A stretch of DNA of 64,000 nt. It comes from Actinosynnema pretiosum. GTDB lineage: Bacteria; Actinomycetota; Actinomycetes; Mycobacteriales; Pseudonocardiaceae. The notes below the pieces were generated by a model. The model did no database searches and was not told the origin of the DNA. It saw nothing but the letters and a program-made list of their open reading frames with translations. The stretch covers positions 434,001-498,000 of the forward strand of contig NZ_JAMTCF010000006.1 of assembly GCF_024171695.1 (NCBI RefSeq), given 5' to 3'. Below are positions 17,676 through 25,933 of this stretch, piece by piece (the stretch's first letter is position 1; every line of letters starts with the position of its first letter). The translations under genes and the position numbers were made by a program.

Positions 17676-18636
17676 GCCGGTGGTGTGGATTCCCCGGCCG
17701 GTGCACGAGGACGCGGTGGCGTTGGTGCGGGAGCGGGCCGAGGTGGTGCTCGGGTACGGGGACCGGGCGGTGGGGTTCGACGAGGTGTGCGGGCGGGTGA
17801 CCGCGATCCTGCTGCGGACGGAGCGGGTTGACGGGGCGATGATGCGGCGGGCGCCTCGGTTGCGGGTGGTCGCTCGGCACGGGGTTGGGGTGGACACGGT
17901 TGACGTGGTCACCGCGCGGGAGTTGGGGATCGTGGTGACGACCACGCCTGGGGCCAACGCGCAGTCGGTTGCCGAGCACGCGGTGGCGTTGATGTTGGCG
18001 GTGCGGCGTGGGATCGGGATCGCGGTGCGTGGGGGTGGGGACACCCAGGAAGGAAGTGGAGGAGGAAGTGGAGGGAGTGCAGGGAGTGGAGGAGGAAGTG
18101 GGGATGTGAGGGCGGCGATCCGGGGGCGGGAGTTGTCCGGGTCGGTGTTGGGGTTGGTGGGGTTCGGGCGGATTGCGCGGCGGGTGGCTGCGATCTGCTC
18201 GGGTGGATTCGGGATGCGGGTGCTCGCCCACGACCCGGTGCTCGGGGATGCGGAGGTTCGGGCTGGTGGGGCTGAGCCTGTGAGGTTGGAGGAGTTGTTG
18301 TCCTTGGCGGACAACGTTTCCCTGCACGTGCCGTTGACTGATGAGACTCGTGGGTTGATCGGGTTGGAGCGGTTGCGGTTGATGCCCGAGGGTGCGGTTG
18401 TGGTGAACACGGCTCGGGGTGGGGTGTTGGACGAGGACGCGTTGGTGGTGGCGTTGCGGGAAGGGCGGTTGGCCGGGGCCGGGTTGGACGTGACGAGTGT
18501 GGAGCCGTTGCCTTGGGACCACCCGTTGCGGGCTGAGCCGAACGTGGTGATCACGCCGCACGTGGGGGCGCAGACGGAGGAAGCGATGCGGCGGGTCGCG
18601 TTGGAGGCCGCGGAGCGGGTGGTGGAGCACCTTTAG
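17668..18636 (+). CDS. D-isomer-specific 2-hydroxyacid dehydrogenase with a Gly/Ser insertion
   Basis: 322 residues. The NAD-binding block is LGLVGFGRIARRVA (GxGxxA variant of GxGxxG). Catalytic elements are VVNTARGG (Arg), DVTSVEPLP (Glu) and VITPHVGAQT (His). It interconverts a 2-oxo acid and a D-2-hydroxy acid using NAD(P)H. Between the first helix domain and the NAD domain (18035-18110) lies a low-complexity insert, GSGGGSGGSAGSGGGSG, encoded by purine-rich near-repeats. The GTG start overlaps the RraA gene stop, indicating coupling, and the stop meets the convergent SMI1 gene. Confidence 0.87.
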   Translation: MGEPVVWIPRPVHEDAVALVRERAEVVLGYGDRAVGFDEVCGRVTAILLRTERVDGAMMRRAPRLRVVARHGVGVDTVDVVTARELGIVVTTTPGANAQSVAEHAVALMLAVRRGIGIAVRGGGDTQEGSGGGSGGSAGSGGGSGDVRAAIRGRELSGSVLGLVGFGRIARRVAAICSGGFGMRVLAHDPVLGDAEVRAGGAEPVRLEELLSLADNVSLHVPLTDETRGLIGLERLRLMPEGAVVVNTARGGVLDEDALVVALREGRLAGAGLDVTSVEPLPWDHPLRAEPNVVITPHVGAQTEEAMRRVALEAAERVVEHL

Positions 18637-19287
18637 GGGTGTGGGGGTGGGTGTGGGGTGAGGTGCTCGTCCTTGTGGTGCCAGCGGGACCAGAGCTGGC
18701 GGTCCAGCGGGGCGAAGGCGGGGGTGGGGGGTGGGGTTGGGCTGGAGTGGCGCTCCCCCAGTGGGTCGAGCACTCGGCTGGTGAGGTCGCCGGAGGATTT
18801 TGAGGAGGAACTCGGCTGCGCCGTGGTCGAACTCCTCGATGACCGGCTCGTCGGCTTGGCGCCACAGGCCGCCGTTGGAGGCTGCGACCGTCCAGGTGTC
18901 CGGGTCGGGTGAGTTGCGGACCCAGAGCAGGCAGGTTTGATCGCCTCTGGCCCACGGCACTAGGCCGTTGTCCTCGGGGAGGAGGGGGTGGGGGACGTCG
19001 GTGGGGTGGGCGCGCTTCCAGTCGGTTAGTTCGCGCAGTTCGGTGTGGAACTGCCAGAGCTGGTCCGGGGCGCCGTTGACCAGGAGGGGTGGGGTGATGG
19101 TGAGCGTTGAGCCTCGGGCGGTTCGGAACGAGCCTGGCGGAAAGACGTCCAGCAGTTCGCGGTAGTCGGCGGGGAGTGGGAAGCCCAGGCGGGACTCGAC
19201 CAGGTCCCAGCGGGTCACGGCGTGGGAGAGGCCTTCCCAGCCGACGGCGTTGGCTAGATCTCGCACCGCATCCCGCACTGGAACCAT
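18633..19287 (-). pseudogene. SMI1/KNR4-family protein, frameshifted
   Basis: The 5' frame from ATG 19287 gives a SMI1/KNR4-type domain: LVESRLGFPLPADYRELLDV, LLPEDNGLVPWARGDQTCLL and WTVAASNGGLWRQADEP, up to AAEFLLKILR. At about 18787-18792 (CGGCGA on the coding strand) one extra base breaks the frame. The following phase restores a convincing tail, DLTSRVLDPLGERHSSPT ... DRQLWSRWHHKDEHL, ending in TAA at 18633. SMI1/KNR4 proteins often act as immunity proteins against polymorphic toxins. Either the gene is newly inactivated or the base is a sequencing error. Nothing upstream suggests a regulator. Confidence 0.75.
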
Positions 19288-19834
19288 CCCCGCAGCTCTT
19301 TACCCCGGTGTTGTGGACCTGGGGTTTGGGGTTGAGTGTAAGGAGTTGGTGGGGGCGCGCTGATGAGGGCGAAGAGCTGAAAAGCTCGCCTCGCCGGCGG
19401 GGCAGGCCTCCAAAAAAGAGGGGGACGGGCTCTGCCGGCCGGTGGCGCTTCCGGGGGTGGTGCGGTTTACCCCTGCGGTGGGCGGGGTCCCTCTTCTCCG
19501 TGTGGCCTCCTTTCAGGCAAGCACACTCGTCAAGACGCCGTATGACTCGGGCGGTCTGCCGGGCAGTGCGGCGGCATCTTGACGAGCGTGCTCGGGCTGC
19601 GCCAGGCCACACGGAGAAGAGGGACGCGGGATTGGGGCTGCGTGGGCTCGCTGCGCTCGCCCCGCAGCCCGCGAAGCGGTTTAGCCCGCGAGTGCGGGGA
19701 CGTTGGCGAGTGCGGTGAGTTTGCTGTGCAGCTTGCGTTTGCCTGTCGCACGTCGTCCTTGTCCGCCTGGTCGCTCTCATCTGCGTAGAGCGGGCGCGGC
19801 AGTCGGGCCCGTCGCCAGCTGCGGTGAGAAGTGT
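19288..19834. other. Gene-free region holding a long palindrome
   Basis: About 550 bp without a supportable coding frame. It contains a G-rich tract with AAAAAAGAGGGGG (near 19415), the 139-bp imperfect palindrome described separately, and a second smaller inverted element (GGGGCTGCG ... CGCAGCCC, about 19634-19670). Frames open here lack ribosome-binding sites and protein-like composition. It may be a structured RNA locus, a miniature mobile element or replicon debris. Confidence 0.5.
19487..19625. repeat. 139-bp imperfect palindrome
   Basis: The outer arms are 22 bp and perfectly complementary: 19487-19508 (begins GTCCCTCTTCTCCGTGTG) and 19604-19625. In the same register, CTCGTCAAGA (19526-19535) pairs with TCTTGACGAG (19577-19586), with further pairs GCCG/CGGC toward the centre and AGCAC-like pairs outside. 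The unpaired part is mainly 19509-19519 against 19593-19603 plus a central loop of about 30 bases. A single axis (centre 19556) unites all blocks. Confidence 0.9.
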
Positions 19835-21589
19835 TCACTGCCAGCAGTTTGCAGATTTGTCAGCGGGTGGCGTTCTGCAGCGGTCCGGTGGTGCGTGTTC
19901 TAGGCACTGTGCGGGGTGGCTTGGGGTGGGAGTGGGCGCGGCGCAGCGGGGCGGCGCGCGCTGGGCGCAGCGCCCCGCTGGGGCTTGCGGGCCCGCGCGC
20001 TCAGGGGGGTGCGCGCGGGCGACTACCTCGGCTGTGAGCGACCAGCACGGCCGTGTGGCCGGGCCGCACCCTGCGGTGCTGTCCTGGGCCTGCTCCGGGC
20101 GAGTCGTCCCTTGGGGCTGCCCGGCGAGTTTTTGGGCAGGCTGGGACGTCGGAGGGCCGTTGGGTCGAGTCCGGGCGAGTCGTCCGCTGCCAGCAGGCGA
20201 GTGGTGCTGGGGGGACGTCGGACTTCGGCCGCTCGCGGCCTGGTCCTGGTGGGCGTCCAGCCCGGATCTCCAGGGCGGGACGTTGGACCTCGGCCGCCTG
20301 GACGGCGGTGCGGGTGCGTGCTTCCGGTGGCCGTCGCCGGTGGGGACGGTCGCGGTCACCGGGGGTGGTGCCGGTCGATCAAGCGTCTGCGATGAGGGCG
20401 GTCTTGGGGTGGGTGGGCCCCGTCCTTGGGGGATCCCGTCCCTGTTCGGGGTGGGCTGCGACGACGGGGTGGAGGCCGCTGTCCACGTTGTCGTCGGCGG
20501 CTCCGCGCCCGGTGGGGTGGGGAAGGGGGGTGCCACCTCCTGGGCCGTCCAGGTGGTGAAGCGGGGAGAGCGCGCTGGCGAGGGCGTGTCTCCTCGGGCC
20601 TCACCGCCCGCGCGGGCGGTGGTGGCGGGAGTGCCGGTCCGGTGGACCGGGGGTTGGGGGGTTTCGTTGCGCAGCAAGGGGTTCGCGCGGTCTACGTGCG
20701 GGGTGGGGATCGGGGTGGTCGCTGCGGTGCTGCCCGGTGCGCGTGGGGGGACCGCGCCGTTGTGCTTGGCCGAGTCGGGGGTGGTGTCCGGCTGGGGTGC
20801 GGGGGTGGCGGGCTCGGTGGTGATTTCCAGGCGGGGTGGGGTGGGACTGGTCGCGGCTGCGAACTTCTTCCAGCTGTACGAGTCGTTCTCGGCGGTGCGG
20901 ATCGCCAGGCCGTGGTTGGGGGCGCCTTCCGCCCAGGACTGGATCAGAGTGAGACCCTGGGCGTCCAGGGGGATTCGCTGCCAGGCTCCGCCTTCCGCGC
21001 AACCGGTGAGGTAGCCGGAGGAGAAGAGGGCGCTGCCCAGCTCGGGGCCGCGTTCGGGGCCTGGCCAGGACTTCAGGCCGGTGGTGGACCAGGCGGTGGT
21101 GACCTCGTCCACGTGCACGGGGCGCGGGGCGCAGGAGTAGGACCAGGTGTTGAACAGCCACAGGGTCGCGTCCAGGACGGTGCGGCCGGTGAGCGCGGGG
21201 CCTGCGGTGTCGAAGTTCAGGAAGGCGGTCGCGCGGTTGGCGCCGCCGTTGTAGGTGCCGACGCTGAACGTGGGGTCGGTGGAGTAGTCCGCCAGGTACG
21301 GGGCGTGCACGTGGGTGGTGCCGCTGGCGGTCACGGTGGTGGTGGCGGGGGTGGCCGCTCGGGGGTGCGCGGGCGCGTCGGAGTCGGTGGTGGGGAGTTC
21401 CACCGTGGTCTGCTCGACCGGGGGCAGGGCGCCGGGGGACGCGCCTACCGTTGTGGCGTCGGGAAGTCCTTGCTGCGCCGTGGCAGCGGCGGCAGCACCG
21501 GGCAGTGCGGGGGCCACCGTGGCCAGCACAGCCAGGGCCAGACCGGCGGCCAGGGAACGGACGCGCGTCAGCGCGCGACCGGTGATCAC
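19835..21589 (-). CDS. Secreted DNRLRE-domain protein with long Pro/Thr-rich tail
   Basis: A frame of 584 residues. An Arg-containing signal peptide (about 1-36) is followed by a DNRLRE carbohydrate-binding-like domain (about 95-255): RATAFLNFDTAGPALTGRTV, DATLWLFNTWSYSCAPRPV, GLTLIQSWAEGAPNHGLAIR and DSYSWKKFAAA. Actinomycete proteins with this N-terminus are often giant RHS/YD-repeat surface proteins, but here the domain runs into a low-complexity Pro/Thr/Arg-rich tail. Codon bias is convincing down to about 20430 and weak beyond, so the true 3' end is uncertain and the gene may be a truncated RHS-type gene. GTG start without a clear Shine-Dalgarno. Confidence 0.6.
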   Translation of the reverse strand: MITGRALTRVRSLAAGLALAVLATVAPALPGAAAAATAQQGLPDATTVGASPGALPPVEQTTVELPTTDSDAPAHPRAATPATTTVTASGTTHVHAPYLADYSTDPTFSVGTYNGGANRATAFLNFDTAGPALTGRTVLDATLWLFNTWSYSCAPRPVHVDEVTTAWSTTGLKSWPGPERGPELGSALFSSGYLTGCAEGGAWQRIPLDAQGLTLIQSWAEGAPNHGLAIRTAENDSYSWKKFAAATSPTPPRLEITTEPATPAPQPDTTPDSAKHNGAVPPRAPGSTAATTPIPTPHVDRANPLLRNETPQPPVHRTGTPATTARAGGEARGDTPSPARSPRFTTWTAQEVAPPFPTPPGAEPPTTTWTAASTPSSQPTPNRDGIPQGRGPPTPRPPSSQTLDRPAPPPVTATVPTGDGHRKHAPAPPSRRPRSNVPPWRSGLDAHQDQAASGRSPTSPQHHSPAGSGRLARTRPNGPPTSQPAQKLAGQPQGTTRPEQAQDSTAGCGPATRPCWSLTAEVVARAHPPERAGPQAPAGRCAQRAPPRCAAPTPTPSHPAQCLEHAPPDRCRTPPADKSANCWQ

Positions 21590-21805
21590 AGACAGAAGCT
21601 CAACTCCCCGTTGGAGCGCGGCCTCGGCCGCTACTCAGCGCAACGGGACGAATCTTCTCCGATACATCACCCTGCGTGACAGGTCCGTTCGGGTGAACAA
21701 GATCAAGTCCTGGGGACGTGAAGAACACACCTCGGTCGGGGCGTGCCTCGTGTCACATGTGGACGATCGGAGGACCCCTGCGCGCGTATTACGCGCACGT
21801 GCGCA

Positions 21806-21833
21806 AAGGGGGACGGCTCCGGCCGTCCCCCTT
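21806..21833. terminator. Terminator hairpin downstream of the DUF1177 gene
   Basis: AAGGGGGACGG and CCGTCCCCCTT form an 11-bp perfect stem with a six-base loop, just past the end of the leftward DUF1177 gene. It closes the operon that runs from the OPT transporter. Confidence 0.8.
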
Positions 21834-21848
21834 GTGCCGCAACGGGTG

Positions 21849-22790
21849 TCAGTCCTTCTCGACGCCCTTGGTCTGGAGGTGCGCGAGGGAGCCGTAGAGC
21901 GCGGTGAGGCGCTCGAACTCGGCCGGGTCGTAGAAGGTCGCGATGCCCCGGCCGTAGTCCTTGGCGGTCTCGATGACGAAGCGGACGGCGCTCTCGACGA
22001 CCTGGAGGTCGCTCGCCCCGGTGGCGGAACCGGGAACGGCCGTCACGGTGGTCAGTGCGACGCCCACGACCGGGGCCGGGGTGGCCGTGGTCGGCTGGAC
22101 GATCGAGTTCACGTGGTAGACGTCGTTGCCGTACGGGGTGATGTCCTGCGTGGTGATGGGCAGGATCACCGGGTTCTGGCCCGAGGTGCGCTCGACGATG
22201 TCGAGCAGGGACTCGGAGACGCGGAGGATCCAGCCCTCCTTGATGGTGGGGGTGATCGCGAAGCCCCGGTGGTTGCAGATGCGGTTGCCGCGCGTGGTGT
22301 CGACGGACACGATCGCGTCCATCTCGGCCGAGACCTCGACGGAGTTGGTGACGGCCATGTCGACCGAGGAGCCCATGAACGGCACCGGGTCGTGCGGCTG
22401 GGTGGGGGCGTCCGGGTCGACGTGGGTGCTCACGATGACGTCGCCGGGCAGGCGGTCGCCCTTCGCGGCGGCGTCGAGCAGCTTCGCGGCGGCGGAGAGG
22501 GCGACGAGGGCGCCGTCGCCGTCGGAGACGAAGCCGATCTGCTCGGGGCGGGCGCCGAGGCCGCCCAGACGGCCGATGATGCCCAGGGTGGGCGCGTCGC
22601 CGCCGGAGCTGCGGCCGTTCGTGCCGGGGATGAGGACCTTGACGAACTCGGTCTCGCCCGCCTCGCCGGTGACCTCGGTGACCTCGATTTCGGTGGCGCC
22701 TAGGGACTTGAGCACCTCGGCCACGGCCTTGCCGCTCGCGGAGGGCGAGTCGAGCAGGTCGGACATTTCGATGACGTGACGCCAGGACAT
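21849..22790 (-). CDS. DUF1177 family protein
   Basis: 313 residues. It is recognised as DUF1177 from overall length, the HVIEMSDLLDSPSASGKAVA N-terminus and its AroM/OPT neighbourhood. Conserved-looking blocks are GIIGRLGGLGARPEQIGFVS, GDVIVSTHVDPDAP, FMGSSVDMAVTNSVEV and VDTTRGNRICNHRGFAITP. The His/Asp/Glu-rich blocks resemble metallopeptidase-like folds, but function is unknown. Start: ATG 22790 with GAGGAG nine bases before it; the in-frame GTG at 22796 is too close to that site. It is the last gene of the operon. Confidence 0.8.
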   Translation of the reverse strand: MSWRHVIEMSDLLDSPSASGKAVAEVLKSLGATEIEVTEVTGEAGETEFVKVLIPGTNGRSSGGDAPTLGIIGRLGGLGARPEQIGFVSDGDGALVALSAAAKLLDAAAKGDRLPGDVIVSTHVDPDAPTQPHDPVPFMGSSVDMAVTNSVEVSAEMDAIVSVDTTRGNRICNHRGFAITPTIKEGWILRVSESLLDIVERTSGQNPVILPITTQDITPYGNDVYHVNSIVQPTTATPAPVVGVALTTVTAVPGSATGASDLQVVESAVRFVIETAKDYGRGIATFYDPAEFERLTALYGSLAHLQTKGVEKD

Positions 22791-22836
22791 GGGCACGTGC
22801 TCCTCACGCTGGGGGAAGGTTGGGAAAGTCAGGGGG

Positions 22837-22883
22837 ACCGGCGACCGCCCGCACGGATGTGTCCCGTGTGGACGGTCGCCGGT
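22837..22883. other. Intra-operon hairpin between racemase and DUF1177 genes
   Basis: ACCGGCGACCG (22837-22847) and CGGTCGCCGGT (22873-22883) form an 11-bp perfect stem with a 25-base loop, filling most of the gap. It may stabilise or attenuate mRNA before DUF1177. No T-tract follows. Confidence 0.55.
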
Positions 22884-22885
22884 GG

Positions 22886-23527
22886 TCAGAAGGGTCTGGC
22901 TGCGAGGAGTCCGGCGGTGCGGACCGCGTCCACGACGGGGACGCCGAGTGCGCGCCGGAGTGGTTCGGCCAGGCCGATGGTGGTCATCCCGGTGCAGGCG
23001 AGCACGAGGACGTCGGCGCCGCTGTCGACCAGGCGTCTGCCCGCGTCGAGGCTGGACTGCTTGCCCTGCTCGGTGAGGAGGTGGGCGGTCTCGGTGACGC
23101 CGTCGGGCTGGATGGCGCCGTGCAGGCGGTCGCCCAGGACCCTGGTGACCGAGAGCGGGGTGGCGGCGGTCAGGTCCAGGACGCCCACCCGCTCCCCCAG
23201 GGTCAGGGCGACGCCTGCGGCAGAGGCTCCCGCGCCAAGGACCGGGATGGCTACGCGGTCGCGTGCTCCGGCGAGGCCGGGGTCCGCGGCGCAGCTGACC
23301 ACGATGGCGTCCACGTGCGGGGCCAGTTCCTCGGCCAGGAGTGGGACTTTCTGCTCCGCCAGGGCGAACGACTCGTCGTCGTGGACGCCGCGAGGCTGGT
23401 CCGGGATGCAGGCGGTGCGGGTGATCACGCCCAGTTCGGCTTCCAGGATGCGGCCGTGCGCGCCGAGGAAGTCGAGGTCGGTGGAGGTGACCACGCGGAT
23501 GACGCCGATGCGGCGTGGGGACGTCAC
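22886..23527 (-). CDS. Asp/Glu/hydantoin racemase-superfamily protein
   Basis: 213 residues. The two cysteine motifs of the racemase fold are present, VVSCAADPGL and VLACTGMTTIG, near the middle and C-terminus, with the N-terminal strand RIGVIRVVTS. PLG racemases use this Cys pair for two-base proton exchange at an alpha carbon. Substrate unknown; given the peptide transporter and dipeptidase nearby, an Asp/Glu-type amino acid or hydantoin is likely (inference). The GTG start overlaps the aroM stop (GTGA). Confidence 0.85.
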   Translation of the reverse strand: MTSPRRIGVIRVVTSTDLDFLGAHGRILEAELGVITRTACIPDQPRGVHDDESFALAEQKVPLLAEELAPHVDAIVVSCAADPGLAGARDRVAIPVLGAGASAAGVALTLGERVGVLDLTAATPLSVTRVLGDRLHGAIQPDGVTETAHLLTEQGKQSSLDAGRRLVDSGADVLVLACTGMTTIGLAEPLRRALGVPVVDAVRTAGLLAARPF

Positions 23528-24243
23528 GCGGGGGCTCCTCGGTCGAGGAGTTCGGCGGCCAGGCGGGCCACGACGGAGCGGGCCAGCACCACCGGCACGC
23601 CCAGTTCCGCCACCAGGACCGCGCGCATCGCCTGGGTGTAGCCGATGCAGTCCGCGACGACGAGTTGCGCGCCCGCCGCCTTGAACTCGGCGGCTGCGGA
23701 CTTGAGGCCCTCGGCGACGGCCTCGGGCGAGCCCGCGTACGGGGTGGCGACGGCCACCACGACCTCGGCGTCCAGGGGGGCGTACTTGGTGTCCGGGTGG
23801 TGCTTCTGCTCTTCGAGCGGGACCAGGACGCCCACGGTGGTCAGGCCCGCGGCGATGGCGGCCACCGCGTGGCCGATCATGAACTCGGGGCGCAGCACCG
23901 GGCCCCGGTGCTCCAGCTCGCCGAACTCGCCGGTGCAGGCCAGGTAGACCGCGTCCACCCCGGCCTCCTCCAGCTCGGCCACGGCCGCCCGCACCCTGGG
24001 GGCGATGTGGTGGTGGCCGACGATCGCGGAGCCGCCGTCGCGCAGGCGGGTGGTGAGCACCTCGTCGCCCTCGGCGGGGGCCCACTCGGTGATCTGCTCG
24101 GGGGTGACGCCGTCGAGCGCGCCGCGCTCCACGATCCGCACGCCGGGCAGCCAGGCGCGCAGTTCGGGGGTGAGGTCGGCTCGGGGGGTCTGGCCGATGG
24201 TGACGACGCCCAGGGTGACGGGGGCGGTCTGCGGGTCAGCCAC
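23524..24243 (-). CDS. aroM: AroM family protein
   Basis: 239 residues. The AroM N-terminal signature TLGVVTIGQTPRADLTPEL is followed by VDAVYLACTGEF and VVADCIGYTQAMR, placing it in the Asp/Glu-racemase-like fold with two Cys positions. AroM in E. coli lies near aroL but has no settled function. Here it partners with a racemase-like gene and DUF1177. The GTG start lies eight bases inside the OPT gene end, so translation is coupled. Confidence 0.9.
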   Translation of the reverse strand: MADPQTAPVTLGVVTIGQTPRADLTPELRAWLPGVRIVERGALDGVTPEQITEWAPAEGDEVLTTRLRDGGSAIVGHHHIAPRVRAAVAELEEAGVDAVYLACTGEFGELEHRGPVLRPEFMIGHAVAAIAAGLTTVGVLVPLEEQKHHPDTKYAPLDAEVVVAVATPYAGSPEAVAEGLKSAAAEFKAAGAQLVVADCIGYTQAMRAVLVAELGVPVVLARSVVARLAAELLDRGAPA

Positions 24244-25921
24244 GGAAGATCCTCCCGACGGAGTTGATCGAGTCGCCCGCGATGAGGCCCGCGCCGACCA
24301 GCGCGGCGTCGTTCTCGCCCTCCGGACCGCGCTTGCGGACCCAGATGACGCGCAGGGCGAGCGCGGCCAGGACGAGCCAGCCGGCGTTCGGGGTTGCGAC
24401 CAGGAGGCCGGTGGCGAGCAGGACGCCGATCTGGCGCTTGGGGCCGCCGATGAGCTGGATGATCGCGCCGGGGACGGCCCAGATCAGGAGGTTGCGCAGG
24501 ACCTCGGGGTCGCCGAGGCCCGCCTTGATGGTGTCGGCGTAGACCTTGGAGACGGGCGGGATGTCGCCGTTGTTGAAGTAGCTCTGCCACAGCAGGGCCA
24601 CGGCGCCGACCGCGACCGCGAAGCCGATGACGCTGGCGAGGAGCTGCTGGCGGCGGCCCTCCAGCTCGAAGGCGCTGTACGGGCGGTGCGCGCGGCGCAG
24701 CAGCCAGCCTGCCTTGAGGTCGTAGCCCATGTCGGCGAACGCGGGGCCGGTGGCGGCGCAGTAGGCGACCAGGACCATCAGGGGGACCTGGGGGAAGCCG
24801 AGGAACAGGCCGACGATCAGGAAGATCAGCGTGACGGCGAAGGCGGGGAACCACCCGGCGTGCATGGCGGCCAGGCCGACGATGATCTCGTGCACGATCG
24901 CGGCGAACGCGGCGAACAGGACCCAGCCGACGAGGGCGGGGACGGAGAGCTCGGAGTACACCCCGGCGAGGACGGCCAGGATCGCGGCGCCACCGACGTA
25001 GAGCAGGTAGCCGGTGGAGAAGGCGCGGCGGAGCTTGCCGATGGTGACGGTGTCCACCATGGACGGATCGTCTTCGAGGACCGCGTCGGAACCGTCGGCC
25101 TTCGCGGCGGCGGCCTTCTTCTCCTCCTCCGCCTTGGCCTCGGACTTCGCGGAGCGGCGGCCAATGAGCAGCATGGCGGCCTGGACGAGGGCGACCAGAC
25201 CGGCGCCGATCATCACGCCGTGCGGCACGTAGAGCGCGGCCAGCTTGACGTTGAACAGGACCGGGGCGTACTGCGCGGCCAGGAGGCCGACGCCGAACAT
25301 GCCGAGCGCCCACACGTTGCCGATCAGCGCGACACCGGCGGCGGACATCGGCAGGCCCGCGAAGCTGGCGCCGAAGCCGAGGACGCCGGACACGGCCAGG
25401 ATCTTGGCCTGACGGCCGCCGGAGTCACCGGCCTTGATGGTCTCGGCGGCGGCCACGCCGGGCGGCCACGCGGCGTGCGCGGGCAGGAACGAGGAGCCGA
25501 AGCCCCGGTAGAGGATCCACACGTCGATCGCCAGGCCGAGGCCCGCGCCGATGAAGACCGGCCAGACCAGCTCGGGCTTGCCGAAGACGAACGGGATCGC
25601 CATCGGGATCAGCAGCGAGTTCGCGGCGGCGAAGGTGGAGCCGGAGATCGCGGACTGGGCGAGGTTCTGGCGGTGGACGCTGCGCATCCTGGCCAGGCCC
25701 AGGAAGGCGAAGCGGCCCACGACCATCGCGACCAGCGCGCCGATCACCGAGGTGTTGGGCGAGACGCCCAGCGTGGTGATCATGTGCAGGCCGATGATGG
25801 CGCCGAGCACGCTGAGCAGGGCGATGATCACGAACGTGATGGGCTCGAAAGCCCTGGGGTGCTTCTCGGGGGCGTCACCGGTGGTCGGTGTCGCGGGGTC
25901 CTTCGAGGAGTCAAGGGACAC
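24236..25921 (-). CDS. OPT/YSL family oligopeptide transporter
   Basis: 561 residues with about twelve to fourteen helices. OPT landmarks include SAISGSTFAAANSLLIPMAI, PPGVAAAETIKAGDSGG, FADMGYDLKAGWLLR and LIAGDSINSVGRIFRG (GDS near the C-terminus). A charged cytoplasmic loop (about 258-285) is Lys/Glu/Ala-rich. OPT proteins import small peptides or metal-chelate conjugates with protons. The GTG start has GAGGAG upstream. First structural gene after the IclR gene; it supplies substrate to the downstream enzymes (inference). Confidence 0.93.
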   Translation of the reverse strand: MSLDSSKDPATPTTGDAPEKHPRAFEPITFVIIALLSVLGAIIGLHMITTLGVSPNTSVIGALVAMVVGRFAFLGLARMRSVHRQNLAQSAISGSTFAAANSLLIPMAIPFVFGKPELVWPVFIGAGLGLAIDVWILYRGFGSSFLPAHAAWPPGVAAAETIKAGDSGGRQAKILAVSGVLGFGASFAGLPMSAAGVALIGNVWALGMFGVGLLAAQYAPVLFNVKLAALYVPHGVMIGAGLVALVQAAMLLIGRRSAKSEAKAEEEKKAAAAKADGSDAVLEDDPSMVDTVTIGKLRRAFSTGYLLYVGGAAILAVLAGVYSELSVPALVGWVLFAAFAAIVHEIIVGLAAMHAGWFPAFAVTLIFLIVGLFLGFPQVPLMVLVAYCAATGPAFADMGYDLKAGWLLRRAHRPYSAFELEGRRQQLLASVIGFAVAVGAVALLWQSYFNNGDIPPVSKVYADTIKAGLGDPEVLRNLLIWAVPGAIIQLIGGPKRQIGVLLATGLLVATPNAGWLVLAALALRVIWVRKRGPEGENDAALVGAGLIAGDSINSVGRIFRG

Positions 25922-25933
25922 GGAGGTCTCCTC

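Noticed and set aside
19824..21679. Long plus-strand frames across the DNRLRE gene
   Set aside because: They are antisense to a domain with clear homology and read as Gly/Arg/Val-rich filler.
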